Shown: piece after piece, positions 34,120-45,998 of the stretch
How the letters are laid out: the number at the start of each line of letters is the position of its first letter
Numbering within the stretch: the stretch's first letter is position 1
From: Salvia splendens
Lineage: Eukaryota; Streptophyta; Magnoliopsida; Lamiales; Lamiaceae
Assembly: GCF_004379255.2 (NCBI RefSeq)
Contig: NC_056036.1
Span: 42,371,576 to 42,435,575 of the forward strand
Reading direction: 5' to 3'
DNA: 64,000 nt
The notes under the pieces: generated by a model
Database searches by the model: none
Told to the model about the DNA's origin: nothing
The model's input: only the letters and a program-made list of their open reading frames with translations
Program-made: the position numbers and the translations under genes

Positions 34120-37100
34120 ATGAGCGGACTTTATCAGCTGCCGTTTCACGTGATATCATCACTCTCAATCTCAACACTCCAAACCAAAGCTGCACTCTCT
34201 TCGCTCAGAACACTTCACCTCTTCACCAACAACAACCTCTTCAAATCCTCATCTCCTTCGCGGAGGAGAAGCTCGAACCGCGGAATTTCTTCATCGTCGT
34301 CGTCGAAAATGGAGCCTCCGAAGACTAAGAAAGTTAAGCACGAGATGGAGATGTTTGGCGACGTCAGAGTCGACAATTACTACTGGCTTCGCGACGATTC
34401 TCGATCCGATCCCGAAGTTTTGGCGCATCTTCGCCAGGAGAATGCCTATGTGGACCACATCATGTCTGGTCAGTTCACATCTCATTCAGAGAGTTCGTTA
34501 ATTTGTAGGATTTTATGGTTTTATTGATGGTAAATGATATGAATTCACCGATATTTAATTTTGTACATTCATACGCTTTTCATGTATATACCACCGAATC
34601 TAATAGGAGTATATGTTAAATGCTGGTCTGGTGTCTATAACTTGTGATTGTGGTTTTTCGATTAAGGTTGTAATCGTTTATAGTTAGGTGATTAGTTGGT
34701 TTTTGGTGATGGTATAGAGGGGGAATTGCGATGGAGTAACAATGTTGGTTGTTTCATTGTGAGTTCTGAATGTTTGCCATGGACTAAGTTTATATGGTCC
34801 TCCTGCTTATATAATGTTATTACGGATAAACCATTGATGAATTATGGATTTATGGCATATGCACTTGCGGAGTGGTGTGGGTTCTTCTGGTAGGTTTTGT
34901 ATTACTTGACTTGATCTTGATACCCAATTCCCAATTGATAATCTAATCCAAGGATCCTCAGAAACTGCTATTGTAAGTGTGATAGCTAAATTTTGCAGTA
35001 TCTATCATTTTCAATTATCCAAGTAAGGTTATTCCTCAAATTAGAGCAGTAAGATAAGTTATGTACTCATTTAATAGGTTTATAACTGTTTAGTTGCTTG
35101 TTCTTCAGGAACCAAAAAATTAGAAGATCAGATCTATAGTGAGATAAGAGGCCGTGTGAAGGAGGATGACATATCAGCCCCTTTACGCAGGGGACCCTAT
35201 TATTATTATAAACGCACCTTGGAGGGCAAAGAATATACCCAACACTGCCGTCGCCTTGTGCCTAATACTAATGCACCAACATCTGTTCATGACACCATGT
35301 CGACTGGATCTGATGCCCCTCCAGAGCATGTCATTCTTGATGAAAATGTTAAAGCTCAACAACATGGATTTTACATTATTGGTGCTTTCAAGGCAAAATC
35401 ACTTCTGATCTCCTCATAATGTTCCTTTCGTTTCTTCTTTTCAATATACTTTCCCTAACAGCAGCAAGTTTCTTGTTGATTTTATTGTATTCTTCTCACT
35501 TGCTTATTATGTGATTCATTTATCTCATTTACAGGTTAGTCCAAACAATAAACTGGTAGCTTATGCAGAAGATACTAAAGGAGACGAAATTTACACAGTT
35601 TATGTCATTGATGCCGAGTCACGAACACCAGTAGGGAATCCTTTGTCTGGAGTTACCTCAGATATTGAATGGGCCGGTGATGATGCTTTAGTCTACACAA
35701 CTAGAGATGAGATCCTCCGGCCTGACAAGGTATGCATCTTGAGTCTAACATATGATATGGATGATATACATTGAGCTTTAAACAAAGTGATTGTTTTCAT
35801 TTTGATAATAATCAAGCTAAATTCAACACCATATATTGAACAAACTTTTTATGCCATGATATATTGAAATTGAATAGCAAGTAACGTCAATATATATAAT
35901 AAGAAAAGTGGGAAGTCTATTAGAATTTTAAATTATCAAGTCCCCAAGCTCTCTTAAGTCTTACCGTGGAAAAGCGAATCAAAAGGTAAGGAAAAATTAA
36001 ACTCAAACCACTTCGGAAACATAACAGGTAGATGCTGAGGAAAAGGGTATGGCAGTGCAGGGTTTTGTTGATTATTTTGTGTAGCCTAAGATCCTACACC
36101 AATAATTTGTTCCTACTGGTGATCTTATGTAGCTTTTGACAGGTATGGTTGCATAAGCTGGGAACTGAACAATCTCTCGATCATTGCCTTTATCATGAAA
36201 AGGATGACATGTTTTCTCTTAACCTTGCTTCTTCCGAGAGCAAGAAGTTCCTATTTGTTGAATCTGAGAGCAAAATTACAAAGTTCGTCTTTTACCTTGA
36301 TGTCTCGAAGCCTGAAGGTGGGCTAATTGTCTTGACACCCCGGTTGGATGGCATAGACACATCAGCAAGTCATCGTGGGAATCATTTTTTCATTAAAAGA
36401 AGAAGCGACGAGTGTTTCAATTCTGAAATACTTGCTTGTCCACTAGATAATACCTCAGCTGCCACAGTCATCCTACCTCACCGGCCTAGGTAAAAACTTG
36501 TGCGACTGAGATAGTCATCCTTGAATGTGAATGATGATATTTTCTACTAGTATTTATAGTCAACCTCTCAACTATGTGACATTTGATTAAACTGATCATC
36601 ACTTAGAAATGAACAACAGTTTATTCTGTTGCAAGTTCAAAGCTATTACAAAGTTACTGTCCTTTCAACAAATTCTTAGGAAATTTTTGTGTGAAATATA
36701 ATTCAGAACATCTAAGCATATTAATATACCACGACTTAGGGATGAAAAATTATCCATTGATTATTTTGCTTTTGCATACATCTGTTCACAATTTATCAGT
36801 TTAGCTTGAAAGAAAGGTGAAACTCTTCCATGTTAATCCCTAAATTGTTCAAGAGACTGGGATATATCTAAGGTTGAACTTTAATAATTTGTAGACAGAG
36901 CTCAGCCAGCTGCTTTTTTTTTATTATCAGTTGATATCTAATAATGAAGTCAACTGACATTTTAGTACTTTTAACAGTGTAAATATTCAGGACATGCAAC
37001 TATTTGCGGATCATCTTGTGGTTTATGAGCGTGAAAATGGTTTGCCCAAGATAACAATATATCGCCTTCCATCTTTCGGAGAGCCACTGGAAAAACTTCA

Positions 37101-40100
37101 AGGTGGCCGGACAGTGGATTTTATTGATCCTATATATTCAGTGGATCCTTCGGAGTCACAGTTCTCTTCTAACATTTTGAGATATCATTATAGCTCAATG
37201 AGGACACCTTCTTCGGTCTATGATTATGATATGGACTCTGGGATTTCAGTCCTCAAGAAGATTGAAACTGTAAGCAAACACATCACGATCTGAATGGCAT
37301 TGAATCACATTGCTCTTGTTTAGCTTTGAATTTGTACTGCATTTCCTTCCTTCTATGTGCAGTTTATTTAATGTGTTTTTGTATTGTATTCTTCTTTAAA
37401 TTGGTTTCTAATTTCTACACAAAGCTATATAGCCATTTCCTGCAATAGCAAATCTATAAATGATTCCATTTTCCTCCTCTTTCCCCCATACTTTTTAAAT
37501 AAAATGAAATAATATGTACAATAAACAAATGAACTGTAGAATAAAAGAAACACTACTTTGTTGTTGCTGGGGTGTTTATCAACTATAGATTGTTATCTCT
37601 TCCTGTTTCCTTTTATAGGACATATTATTCTTCCTTTGTGGGTGGTTGGGTGGGGGTTTGACTTCCCTGGGAACACTGTTATAGCTACCAGAAAGTCTTT
37701 TGCACATGTGCTCACTAATTTTAAGTTTTACTATCAAATGAACTTGGTTTTATCTTAATAGGAGTATATTTTTGAACAGTGCTCTTAAGCCAAAAGTGGT
37801 AATTGTCCCATTATCCCATATGATTGTTTGCTTACCTTTTCAGGTCTTGGGAGGCTTTGATTCTACCAACTACATAACTGAAAGACAGTGGGCTACTGCT
37901 GGTGATGGCACTCAAATACCCATTTCAATTGTTTATAGAAAAGATCTAGTGAAGCTTGATGGTTCAGATCCATTACTTCTATATGGTTATGGTTCCTATG
38001 AGGTAGTTCATCAATGGGTTACTTTCCTAAAATGAGCACATTTTCGTTACCTATTTTGCAATTTTGAAACATCTTTTCAAACATCTCTATAGTGATTAAT
38101 GACTCCACCTTTTGATTTGTGGAGAGTTTTGACATTCCCAATTTCATTTTCTTTTCTTCTGCAATTTTTCTTCCTGAAACATCATTATTTCCCCAAGATA
38201 CGGTTCAATGCTTAAATGATTGGGAATGTCAAAATTGGTACAAATCAAAGGTGGGATCGTTATTGAAACGATAGAAAAGTGGTGTTTGGTTGCAACAAAT
38301 GGTCAAAAGTGGTAATTTATTTGACTCCATCAAATGTCGATTAAAGGTTTGTCTGAATTGATTGTACGAAGCAATAGGCTCCTTGAATGCGTCAAGACTA
38401 TCTTTGTAGGTGGCATAGTCTTTAAAAATCTCTCTTGATTCTTCTTCTAACTGACTGATTTTTAACAGATATGCGTGGATCCGTATTTCAAGGCGTCAAG
38501 GTTGTCCTTGTTAGACAGGGGATTCATTTTTGCTGTTGCCCACGTTCGTGGAGGGGGTGAAATGGGGAGACCGTGGTATGAAAATGGAAAACTACTTAAG
38601 AAAAAGAATACGTTCACGGATTTTATTTCTTGTGCTGAATATTTGATAGAAAAGAAGTACTCTTCAAAGGAAAAACTTTGCATTGAGGGAAGAAGTGCTG
38701 GTGGCTTGCTAATTGGTGCTGTTATTAACATGCGGCCTGATTTATTTAAGGCTGCTGTGGGTGGGGTGGCTTTTGTTGATGTATTGACTACTATGCTTGA
38801 TCCGACAATCCCTCTTACAACTTCAGAGTGGGAGGTGAGGCTACTATTAGGGTGTTGGCTTCATTTCGTTTTTTCGGATATATACATAGTTGCTTCTTTA
38901 TTGAGCCTTCTAAGAAATATTTAACAGAAATAATTTAAGGATAAAATGTTATAATAAAATATTTTAAAAGTAGAATCGCACAGTAATTTCAGTATTGATT
39001 CATCACTTGCTGTAACACTTTCATTAATATAAGGATACGATGTTATAAATTCCTGTCTGAGAGGAATATAAATTGCAGATAAAGCCATGTCAACTTACGT
39101 TTCTTACTTCGTTACAGGAATGGGGTGATCCTCGAAAAGAAGAGTTTTACTTTTACATGAAGTCATACTCCCCGGTTGATAATGTGAGTTTGAACCTAGA
39201 TCATGTTTCATGATTTTCCGTATCAATGCAAGCAACTATATATAACCGGTTAATGCAGAGCTTATCGAAAATGATAATTTGCACTAATTTTTGGATTTAT
39301 TTTACAGATTAAATCACAAAATTATCCAGCTATTCTATTTACCGCCGGATTAAATGGTAAGTATGGGGGTTCCTATGGTCAGGAAAGAATTACAGCTCTT
39401 GTTAGCATACCAAGATAGAAGAGGCTAAGGAGTTCGTTCTCTTTTGTCCAATTTCTTATTATCATAGATTAAAGTTATATATGAATGGTTTTCCTTCAAG
39501 CTCGTCGAAGGCTTACGATAAAAAGACATTTTTATAGACTTCACTAAATATGCAAACTTATTTTCTTTTGATCCTCTTAAGATCAAGGACGTGCTTATGT
39601 TTTTTGAGGATTAACCTAGATAGATAAAATAGTATAGATGTATTGAAGTTTTGAGTATCCGAAGGCCCTTGATAACTCCTATAATTCGAGCCAAATCTAC
39701 GTGATTCCAATCTATTGAAAGGTGTGATTGGAGAACTCCTAGTAATGAGGATAAAAATATAATCTATCTTACACCCAGAATAAGACTTTTTTGCTCAGAA
39801 CCAAGATTTTTATTATCACAGTATAACTGGACTCTGTTTATGTTTTGCAGATACGCGTGTCATGTACTCCGAACCTGCTAAGTTTGTGGCAAAGTTGAGA
39901 GATTTCAAGACTGATGATAACGTTCTACTCTTTAAATGCGAACTCGGTGCAGGGCACTTTTCGAAGTCAGGAAGGTGATGTGATGCATTCTTTTTGTGCA
40001 TTACTTACAAAAAAAAAGTACTTATTCCTATTCAACTACTCAGTAAAAGGCATATTCATTTGATGTCATGTTTATGTAACTTATATTGGCATAAGTGTAT

Positions 40101-40407
40101 GCCCTTTTGGAGTGTCATATTCCAAAGTAGTTGGTAGTTCCCTACAGAAACTTCCAATAAATCTAACAACCAGATAAATGCTTAGATCATCAATGCCACT
40201 GATTCATTTGAATTCTTGAATAATTTATGCCGTAGTCGTATATAAGTATCACAATTTCATAATTTTCCCTCACTACTATGTTTTATTTGTATATTTTTCT
40301 GATTTGCCATTCTATTCTATTGCAGGTTCGAGAAACTCCAGGAAGATGCTTTCACATTTACCTTTATATTGCAGGCCTTGGACATGATTCCTTCACCCGC
40401 TTTATAA
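34120..40407 (+). CDS. Prolyl-oligopeptidase family serine protease, oligopeptidase-B-like (770 aa, 11 exons)
   Basis: S9A peptidases cleave short peptides inside a chamber closed by a beta-propeller. Exons: 34120-34468, 35109-35392, 35535-35729, 36143-36489, 36978-37269, 37844-38002, 38469-38834, 39118-39183, 39308-39356, 39851-39974, 40326-40407; all join in frame. The N-terminal domain opens with FGDVRVDNYYWLRDDSRSDP. The catalytic domain has LLLYGYGSYE, HVRGGGEMGR, the nucleophile in EGRSAGG (Ser618), Asp703 in NDTRVMYSEPAKF and His738 in GAGHFSKSGR, so the triad is intact. An in-frame ATG at 34309 (MEPPKTKKVKHEMEMFGDV) would give 707 residues, near the usual length. The preceding 63 residues are rich in Ser and Arg and poor in acidic residues, like an organelle transit peptide, so two start sites with two locations are possible. 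Intron 2 appears to use a GC donor. Confidence 0.93.
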
Positions 40408-41332
40408 TCCAGGTAAATTAAGTACTGTTTTTTTTTTTACCAATGAGGGATAATTTTAGAGAATTGATGATGGTTCCTCATTTACGAACATGAACATTGA
40501 TGTTACTGTTGTCGTTTGATTTTTAGCTGAAAAATGACGTGTTATTTTATTTTGGACGAACATAAACATTGATCATTGATGTTACCGCTGTCTATTGATT
40601 TTTTACAAAAACTTTGAAGCGTGAACCCACATTGATACGTATTAATTAATTCATATTTAATTATGATGAAGTATTCTACATATGTGGTGATACTATGAAA
40701 ATAAATCAAGACATATCAAATCCTTCCAAATAATAAAAATTGACTAAATAATATACTAGGAATATTATTTAGCCGAGAACGACATCCAGCTAATTAATTA
40801 GCAAATTGTTCTTCGATACTTGATATTCCTTGAATCTTACAATAAAATGCATCGACTTTATGAAACTTGTGTATGATTGAAAACTTAAGCTTGTTAAGAG
40901 TATCTTTACTTTACCTTATCACAGGAAGATATAATGGATTAGTCCTTATCATCCTATTGGCAGTATGGTTAATACATGCAAATCAAAGTTGGTGCGGTGG
41001 AGATTCCATACCTGTAAAAGTATATTCTATATACATATATCGAAAAAATGCATATATATTTACTAAACTAAGTACTTCATTAATTTTTAAATTACTAAAA
41101 AATCTCTTCTTTCGTATAATCACTTCTTTCATTCTATTCAGTTTTAGTTTACAATATCTAATAATAATAACATTTTCTCTAATTTTCAATTAATCCCAAC
41201 ATTTTAATTACTTTTATTATATTATTATTTTTTAAAAAGAAATACTCCTGTTGTGACTGGGTAAGCACAGATATTGACATATTGTAGTGGAGTAATTGTT
41301 TTGGTGGTTTGCATGGCATATTTTTGTTGTTA
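40408..41332. other. 3' flank of the oligopeptidase gene and AT-rich intergenic DNA
   Basis: The first few hundred bases are probably 3' untranslated sequence. From about 40600 onwards the sequence is AT-rich. A 108-codon open frame (40867-41193) is hydrophobic and low in complexity and has no recognisable domain, so it is not called. Confidence 0.5.
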
Positions 41333-41642
41333 TAGCATTCACAATGGCGGATATCCCAGAGGACGTCGGACAGGCGGGCCGAACGTCTGTGCTGGACGTC
41401 CGCCATTAGGCAGCATGCATACGGATACGGACGTCCGCTGCGGACATCGGAGTTCCGCGGCTTTCCGGGACGTCCGCAGTTGCGTTGACACGACGGACGT
41501 CCCGGAGGACGTCCTGATTTTTTTATTGTTTTTTGTGGATGTCCGCCATTGTGTAGTGGGATGTCCTTATGACGTAGCAGAAGGTGTTTTTAGGAAGTTC
41601 GTCGGGATGTCCGCCAGGATGTCCGTCCAATTATGGATGCCC
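41333..41642. mobile_element. PIF/Harbinger-type MITE (310 bp)
   Basis: The left end TAGCATTCACAATGG and inverted right end GGGCATCCATAATTGG are Harbinger-like termini. It is flanked by TTA at 41330-41332 and TTA at 41643-41645, the 3-bp target typical of the superfamily. The interior is dense in GGACGTCC/GACGTCC motifs and non-coding. It shares the right-hand TTA with the next element. Confidence 0.75.
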
Positions 41643-41645
41643 TTA

Positions 41646-42526
41646 GAGCATCTCCAATGGCAGACGTCCGGTCGGACGTGCGCGACGGACGACCGGGACG
41701 TCCGCCATTATGGCAGGGGAGGTCGGATACGGACGTCCCGTGAGGACGTCGGGTGTCCTCGGACGTCGGCGCGACGGGCAGGCGAATGTCCGCCATTGGC
41801 GGATGGGATATACCCAAACTGGCCCGTCTTTGTGAAGACAATCAAGCATCCGCTCGGACAAAAGAAGTCATACTTTGCGAGCCGTCAGGAAGCATCGCGC
41901 AAGGATGTGGAGCGGGCATTTGGTGTGCTCCAGAGTCGATGGGCGGTAGTCAAGGGTCCTGCACGGCAGTGGTATATTCCCAACATCGGCGATGTCATGT
42001 ACGCGTGTATCATAATGCACAACATGATTGTCGAAAATGAAGGTGCGGAACTGACTCAGTGGACCAATGAAGATGATACGGGTGCAGGTCCAAGTCACGG
42101 CGTGGCCACCGCGAATGTGATTATGGGGGTACCTCATGGAGAGGTCGAGCGGATGCGTGCATTTGCCGACATGCGGCAAACAGATGATCATGTTCGACTT
42201 CAGAACGATATTATCGAAGAGGTTTGGACGCGGAAGGGTTGACGTTGATGTTAGTACTTTTTTTGTTTTATTACTATGTAATTTTTTTTTCAAATCATGT
42301 ATGTTTTTTTTAAATGAAGAAGTTAATTTTTCCCGTTCGTATTCGTGTTGAAATTTTATTTCGTAAAAGTAAATTGTTTTATTTGTGAATTTGTGATTTT
42401 TTTTATTGCGGGAAATCCTAGTGGGAAGGGCGATGAGAAGGGCGGATTGTGAAGGGGATGTCCTAGTGACGTGGCAGTGGGATGAGAAGTCCTAGTGACT
42501 CGGACATCCGCCCACTGGAGATGCTT
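41646..42526 (+). mobile_element. Internally deleted PIF/Harbinger element (881 bp)
   Basis: The termini are GAGCATCTCCAATGG and, inverted, AAGCATCTCCAGTGG, with TTA on both sides (41643-41645 and 42527-42529). It keeps only the C-terminal part of a transposase frame. GGACGT motifs fill the subterminal regions. The right end lies 140 bp from the start codon of the second DUF6817 gene. Confidence 0.82.
41796..42242 (+). pseudogene. PIF/Harbinger transposase, C-terminal fragment
   Basis: The frame reads LADGIYPNWPVFVKTIKHPL, then SRQEASRKDVERAFGVLQSR, MYACIIMHNMIVENEG and ends VRLQNDIIEEVWTRKG at a TGA. This is the end of a DDE_Tnp_4 (HARBI1/ALP1-like) nuclease domain, with the third catalytic acidic residue in DVERAFG. 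The N-terminal half, including the first two acidic residues, has been deleted, so it cannot cut DNA. The matching region of the element at 44131-45995 shares most residues. Confidence 0.85.
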
Positions 42527-42527
42527 T

Positions 42528-42534
42528 TATAAAA
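42528..42534 (+). promoter_or_regulatory. Candidate TATA box of DUF6817 gene 2 at a transposon junction
   Basis: TATAAAA overlaps the TTA target duplication of the Harbinger element and the flanking AAAA. It lies 138 bp upstream of the ATG. No better TATA motif is visible between it and the start codon. Confidence 0.4.
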
Positions 42535-42665
42535 TTCAGCTTTTTATGGGGGGAAATCTCAACACGCAACTCCCGGGCTGTATTTTCCGAACCTTATCCA
42601 TTCTACGTTCAAAACATCAAATCCCCCCCAAAAAAATCCTCCCTCGCTTCTCTCAACCACCATCC

Positions 42666-43964
42666 ATGGCGCCGCCGTCCTCCACCACTCCCCAACCCTC
42701 CGACGACCACAATCCCCGCCCCGCCGACCACCTCAACCTCGAATCGCTCCTCTCCTCCGCCCGCCCCTTCCTCCGCGGCGAGCTCCACGCCGTCGACGAA
42801 AATCTACCCCGCCTCGTCTCTGTCCTCCAAGCCGCCGGTGCCGGCGAGTGCTGGCACAAGCACGGCAGCTTCCTCGACCACCTTATCGGCGTCTACCGCA
42901 TCCTCAAGCTCTGGAACGCTCCCGACGCCGTCTGCCTCTGCGGCCTCTTCCACTCCGCCTACTCCAACTCCTACGTCAACCTCGCCATCTTCCCGCCCTC
43001 CCCCACCGGCCGCGACATCGTCCGCGGCCACGTCGGCGCCGCCGCCGAGCGCCTCATCCACCTCTTCTGCATCGTTCCTCGGCAGTCTCTCATCCACGAC
43101 CTCCTCCTCTTCAGGTACGCCGATTCCGAGCTGATCGAGCACCTCCGATCGTCGGAGATCTCGATCGAGAAGCTCCGCGGCGGCGGAGCGGTCGGAGATG
43201 ACGAGATCTGGCGGAGTAAGCTCCGATCGATCTGTCCGGCGGAGGGGATGACGGTTAAGCACATCAAAACCGGCGAGGATTTGGTGATTTCACGCCGGCT
43301 GGTGGCGACTTTCCTCATGATGACGGTCGCCGATTTCAGCGATCAGCTCTTCAGCTTCCAAGACGGTTTATTCGATAACCGCGACGGCAAGCTCGAATTC
43401 TCCGGCAACAACGTTCTCACCTCATTATGGCCAGGCGACGGCAAGCCAGGGCTGTGGATGAACTCCGCCTCGAGAATGGCGGCGATCTACACTCTATTGC
43501 TGAGAGAAGAGGAGATCTACCTCAAAACCGCTGAGAATCACGCAGATAGAGACGAAGATCTGGAGCTGGTGGTGCCGCCGGTGTTCGATAATTGCAGTAA
43601 AGTTCTGGATCCGCAGGAGCAGATCGCGGCGAGGGAGCTGTACTGGAAGGCGGTGTGCGGCGCGGCGGAGGTAGGGTTGGAGAGGGCGGAGGGGATGCTG
43701 GTGGAGAGCGTGGCGAGGAATCCGTTTGTGGGGGAAGGGTACGTGGTGTTGGCGCAGATATATTTGGGGAAAGGGGAGTTCGGTGCGGCGGAGGAGGCGG
43801 CGGAGAGGGGGCTGAGGTTGCTGGTGGAGTGGGGGAGTCCGTGGGATAAGAGGATGACGTGGCAGGGGTGGGTGGCGTGGGGTAGGGTGCTGCTGATGAA
43901 GGCGAAGGAGAAGTCGTGGCCGGAAACCGCATGGGGTATTCTCAATTTGGGACTTGTTGCGTAA
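42666..43964 (+). CDS. DUF6817-type protein, copy 2 (433 aa, single exon)
   Basis: This is an uninterrupted GC-rich frame starting MAPPSSTTPQPSDDHNPRPA and ending WPETAWGILNLGLVA, collinear with copy 1 at 24661-25965. The frame is open upstream to 42495, but the ATG at 42666 matches the start of copy 1 in sequence and in its CATCCATGGCGCCGCCGTC context, so I chose it. Conserved blocks are CWHKHGSFLDHLIGVYRILK, LCGLFHSAYSNSYVNLAIFP, VKHIKTGEDLVISRRLVATF, SGNNVLTSLWPGDGKPGLWM and a TPR-like C-terminus. Differences from copy 1 are scattered substitutions and small indels with the frame kept, consistent with selection. It lies between two Harbinger elements. The function is unknown; the family label is from memory. 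Confidence 0.88.
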   Translation: MAPPSSTTPQPSDDHNPRPADHLNLESLLSSARPFLRGELHAVDENLPRLVSVLQAAGAGECWHKHGSFLDHLIGVYRILKLWNAPDAVCLCGLFHSAYSNSYVNLAIFPPSPTGRDIVRGHVGAAAERLIHLFCIVPRQSLIHDLLLFRYADSELIEHLRSSEISIEKLRGGGAVGDDEIWRSKLRSICPAEGMTVKHIKTGEDLVISRRLVATFLMMTVADFSDQLFSFQDGLFDNRDGKLEFSGNNVLTSLWPGDGKPGLWMNSASRMAAIYTLLLREEEIYLKTAENHADRDEDLELVVPPVFDNCSKVLDPQEQIAARELYWKAVCGAAEVGLERAEGMLVESVARNPFVGEGYVVLAQIYLGKGEFGAAEEAAERGLRLLVEWGSPWDKRMTWQGWVAWGRVLLMKAKEKSWPETAWGILNLGLVA

Positions 43965-44130
43965 TTTATGTACTCCATATTGTTCGTTTAATAATGGTAT
44001 CGAATTTTATACTAGTACTATAAATTAAGCTCGTTAAAACTCACTTTATATGTAATAAATACTATTATTAGATGTACACTAATAAGAAGAGCCTTCAATA
44101 AGTCGTTTGTTTTTGTGATTATACACGTTA

Positions 44131-45995
44131 GGGCATCCGCAGTGGTTCGGATGTCCCGGCGGAATTCCCCGCGGAATTCCCACTGCCATGTCATAAGGAC
44201 TTCCCACTGTTCTGCCACGTCATAAAGACTTTCCACTGCCCAGTGATGGAATTCCCCTGCGGAATTCCCGACGGAATTCCTACATTAAAAAAAATTCATA
44301 AATTCATAAATTAACCACTTTCCGGAAGTAAAGAATTTACGGAATTAAAATTTCGACGCGAATAGGAAAAAAATCCATTAAAAAAAAGTACATTTTACCA
44401 AATAAAAAAATACATTTCAATAATTACAAGCTACATCAACGACGACCCCTACGCTGGCACACTTCTTCAATAATATCGTTCTGGAGTTGAACGTGAGCTT
44501 GTTTTTGGCGCATGTCGGCAAATGCACGGACTCGATCGATGTCATCATGGGGTATCCCCATACGTACATTGCTCGTGGCCACGCCGTGGCTTGGACCCGC
44601 AGCGTCAGTATCATCATTGGCCCAATCGGTCAGTGCTGGGCCTTCATCTTTGACGATCATGTTGTGCATGATAATACATGCGTACATGATGTCGGCGATG
44701 CTGTCAACGTACCACAGCCGTGACGGACCCTTCACTGCCGCCCGCTCCACATCCTTGCGCGCTGCCTCCTGACGTTGCGCAATGTATACCTTCTTCTCAT
44801 CCGTTGGGCGTCTGATTGTCTTCACAAAGACGGGCCACATCGGGTATATCCCATCCGCCAAATAATAGCTCATGCGTGTTGGTTGCCATTGGCGACGAAG
44901 TTGACGGCCGGACCGACGCCCATTCATTGGTCGTTGAAGAGGGGCGACGACTGGAGGACGTTGATGTCGTTGTTCGCCCCGGCTACTCCAAAATAGGCGT
45001 GCCAAATCCACAACCGGTAGTCAGCTACCGCTTCAAGGATCATCGTAGGATTCTTGGCCATGAAACCAGTAGTGTACATCCCTTTCCAGGCAGCGGGACA
45101 GTTCTTCCATTCCCAGTGCATACAATCTATGATGCCCAACATCCCCGGGAAGCCGTGCTGTGACCCGTGCATATCCAGCAGAGCCTGACAATCTTCGGGG
45201 GTAGGCTTCCGAAGATACCTATCCTCGAATATCTCCCTCACGCCCTGACAAAAATACTTCAAGCAATCGCGGGCGGTCGACTCGTCGACGTGGAGGTACT
45301 CGTCGAACATGTCCGCCGCACCTCCGTACGTCAACTGCCTGATTGCGGCAGTGCACTTCTGGATCGGCGTGTGGCCGGGTTTACCCGCTGCATCCTCCTA
45401 CACCCTGAACTACTCGTATCGACGCTCCAAAGCGCCAACGATACGCATAAACAGCGGCTGATGCATCCTAAACCGTCGCCGGAATAGGTTCTCCCCAAAC
45501 CGTGGCTCCGTCACAAAGTAGTCATCGTACAACCGACGGTGGGCCGCGAGATGGTCGCGGGATACTATAGTGCGACGATGGATGGGTCGAGGCACCGCCG
45601 GCGCCAAGGCCGCTTGTTCCTCTCTCGCCGCGGCCTCCCGCACATGTGCCCAAATCCGAGCCATAGGGTCTTCGTGATGGCCACTACCACTACTACAACT
45701 AGCCATTACTATTATATAAAAGAAATTTAGAGAGAGAGAAACTTGTTAAAACAAGTGGTGCGAATGAAGTGAAATTCAACGAGCAATATATATAGACATT
45801 ACAAAAAAAATAGAATTCCGCGGGAGTCGACCCAATGGCGGACGTCCCTGCGGAATTCCGCGAAAGGCCGCGGACCTGCGACGTCCTCAGCTCAATTCCG
45901 TATCCGCGCCATTCGTGCCTAATGGCGGACGTCCGCCACGGAATTCCGGCACATCCGTGGGAATTCCGCGGCGAAATCCGCCATTGCGGATGCTT
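44131..45995 (-). mobile_element. PIF/Harbinger DNA transposon (1865 bp), defective
   Basis: The ends are GGGCATCCGCAGTGG and, inverted, AAGCATCCGCAATGG, flanked by TTA at 44128-44130 and 45996-45998. Subterminal sequence carries repeated GGAATTCCG-type motifs on both sides. The minus strand encodes a nearly full-length but broken transposase. No second, Myb-like ORF is seen, so the element is probably non-autonomous even apart from its lesions. Confidence 0.85.
44436..45706 (-). pseudogene. PIF/Harbinger transposase pseudogene (HARBI1/ALP1-like)
   Basis: The start MASCSSGSGHHEDPMARIWA leads to an N-terminal region ending FRMHQPLFMRIVGALERRYE, where two stop codons follow (about 45407-45390). 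The frame resumes with GKPGHTPIQKCTAAIRQLTY, GFPGMLGIIDCMHWEWKNCP and VAGANNDINVL, which hold the first two acidic residues of the DDE nuclease. A frameshift near 44935 follows. The end reads LADGIYPMWPVFVKTIRRP, then KDVERAAVKGPSRLW: about nine residues after DVERA present in the sister fragment (FGVLQSRWA) are missing. The protein is therefore dead, but it once had the full domain. Confidence 0.85.
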
Positions 45996-45998
45996 TTA

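Noticed and set aside
42495..42665. Open frame upstream of DUF6817 gene 2
   Set aside because: It crosses the Harbinger terminus and the TATA-like motif, and the ATG at 42666 aligns with the start of copy 1.
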